64,000 nucleotides of DNA from Amoeboaphelidium protococcarum. Its lineage: Eukaryota > Aphelidiomycota > Aphelidea. The stretch covers positions 1,684,001 through 1,748,000 of the forward strand of contig JALECJ010000255.1 in NCBI GenBank assembly GCA_023515745.1, given 5' to 3'. The notes under the pieces were generated by a model. The model had not been told where the DNA came from. It saw only the letters and a program-made list of their open reading frames with translations, and ran no database searches. Each line of letters opens with the position of its first letter. The first letter of the stretch is position 1. Of this stretch, positions 63,164-64,000 are shown piece by piece. Both the position numbers and the translations under genes were made by a program.

Positions 63164-64000
63164 TCATGCACAGTGTGATAGAGAGTATGATTGATCAGTT
63201 TCCATGAAGGACGCTTCTTTAGCGCGTAAGACCCATAAGATGACACCGCTTATAAGGGAACTAGCAACAAAGATTACATCAAACCATCGTTAGTAGAATA
63301 TAAAATTTATACCTTCCATCTATTGATTGTCGCTATTCTGTGTGATTATACCACGAAATCTCATGGGTAGACTAGCACGCAATAACATAATAGATGAGAG
63401 GAAATAGATGCCCAGGACGAAGGAGGAGAAGAGAATAATGTTAGCAAACTTGATGTATTTGGCAAACATCTTGAACATCTTGGCCAGTTGTATGAACAGC
63501 CCACGTACAGTTCCAATAATGATCAAGCCGACAAATACAAATGAGAACCATTGTGCCCATGCTTCAACCTCGGCGGAATCAGATGAATATCCATAGAGAT
63601 GACTGAGAACTATACTGGTCCAGTGAGAAATTGGATCGCTGCTTCCCGAGTGTCGATCGAGCATGATGTTGAGTGTGCATGTGATCAGCTTATAGATACA
63701 ATATAGAGACAGAATCAGACTGAGGCCATTCTCAAATTGTATCTGCAGGTAATTATTGCGTATAGCCCTGTTATTATAACTAAATTACTTCACTACTTGC
63801 TCTCGTTCATGAGCGTATTGGAGATGATCAAGATGTTGCTTGAGTGGAGGCAACAAAGACTATTGGAGCATAGCAGTTTCCTCCTGCAGAGCTTTAAGTT
63901 CTTACTACAAATTCTGAGCTTTAAAGTTGGCAGGCGAGTAACTAAACCATGAAGTCAATGACCATATTTATGACTAGGCCTGCGATTATGTACTGGGCGC
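63164..64000 (-). CDS. GPHR (Golgi pH regulator) family membrane protein, C-terminal part
   Basis: Stops at TGA 63164-63166 and continues past the right edge. Visible: coiled stretch KAQNLQQELKALQEETAML, LSLYCIYKLITCTLNIMLDRHSGSSDPIS, EAWAQWFSFVFVGLIIIGTVRGLFI, FLSSIMLLRASLPMRFRGII and FYQRWFDVIFVASSLIS. These are the C-terminal helices of the DUF3735/ABA_GPCR family, anion channels acidifying Golgi lumen. A probable intron of about 52 bp (GTACAT...TTTAG) lies near the window edge at about 63943-63994. The N-terminal half is outside the window. Confidence 0.9.

Overview
The window is nuclear DNA from a compact eukaryotic genome that reads TAA and TAG as glutamine and stops only at TGA. The evidence is direct: in almost every recognisable gene, in-frame TAA/TAG fall where the family has Gln (for example the DEAD-box motif I region at 13162-13170, and the GIRQFYI position of eIF4A at 28083-28085), and reading frames close at TGA. 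Spacing is tight. Introns are short (about 49-79 bp for those I could fix, GT...AG, nearly all ending TAG). The gene content (fungal-style Cox5/COX4, HRQ1, MPT5-like PUF protein, FDXR/Arh1, OAC1- and FLX1-type carriers, KDM4, Mer3/HFM1, Ty1/copia) points to an opisthokont, most likely a fungus or fungal relative, rather than a ciliate. I have an unverified recollection that some aphelids use this code. No species is claimed.

Left part (1-12 kb): a giant Thr/Ser-rich secreted or wall protein running off the left edge (minus), an unknown secreted protein (minus), cytochrome c oxidase subunit IV (plus), a KDM4-type histone demethylase (minus) and a GCK-III/Ste20 kinase (minus).

12-29 kb: DBP7/DDX31 helicase (plus), HRQ1 helicase (minus) divergent from TRM6 (plus), ferredoxin/adrenodoxin reductase (minus) divergent from a VPS9-domain Rab5 GEF with a ubiquitin-interacting motif (plus), a Gln/Ser-rich protein of unknown function (plus), a SRPBCC-like small protein (minus) and eIF4A (minus).

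29-41 kb is the accessory region: a tandem array of three paralogous genes (minus) encoding about 535-residue putatively secreted proteins of no family I recognise, sharing a GRPxPRQTEG motif. The middle copy is a pseudogene (TGA at the conserved Gln, a frameshift) and is also split by a young 5,161-bp Ty1/copia LTR retrotransposon on the opposite strand, with two 217-bp LTRs that look identical and a 5-bp target duplication. Its gag and pol share one frame, interrupted only by a single TGA between the zinc knuckle and the protease.

41-64 kb: PUF protein, BRD8-like bromodomain protein, SDF2/MIR protein, Mer3/HFM1 meiotic helicase, FLX1-type carrier and ATG8 (all plus); PKA catalytic subunit (minus) divergent from MPC1 (plus); OAC1-type carrier (minus) tail-to-tail with MPC1; a 651-residue secreted protein (minus); SPB4/DDX55 helicase (plus); another secreted protein (minus); a small Cys-containing secreted protein (plus); a small spliced gene (minus); a 612-residue Gln-rich unknown (plus); a U1A/U2B''-type RRM protein (minus); and the 3' part of a GPHR gene (minus) running off the right edge. 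Most core genes are housekeeping (ribosome biogenesis, translation, mitochondria, signalling, autophagy, meiosis). The secreted and repeat-rich genes are the unusual part. All translations were done by eye, so intron edges may be off in places.
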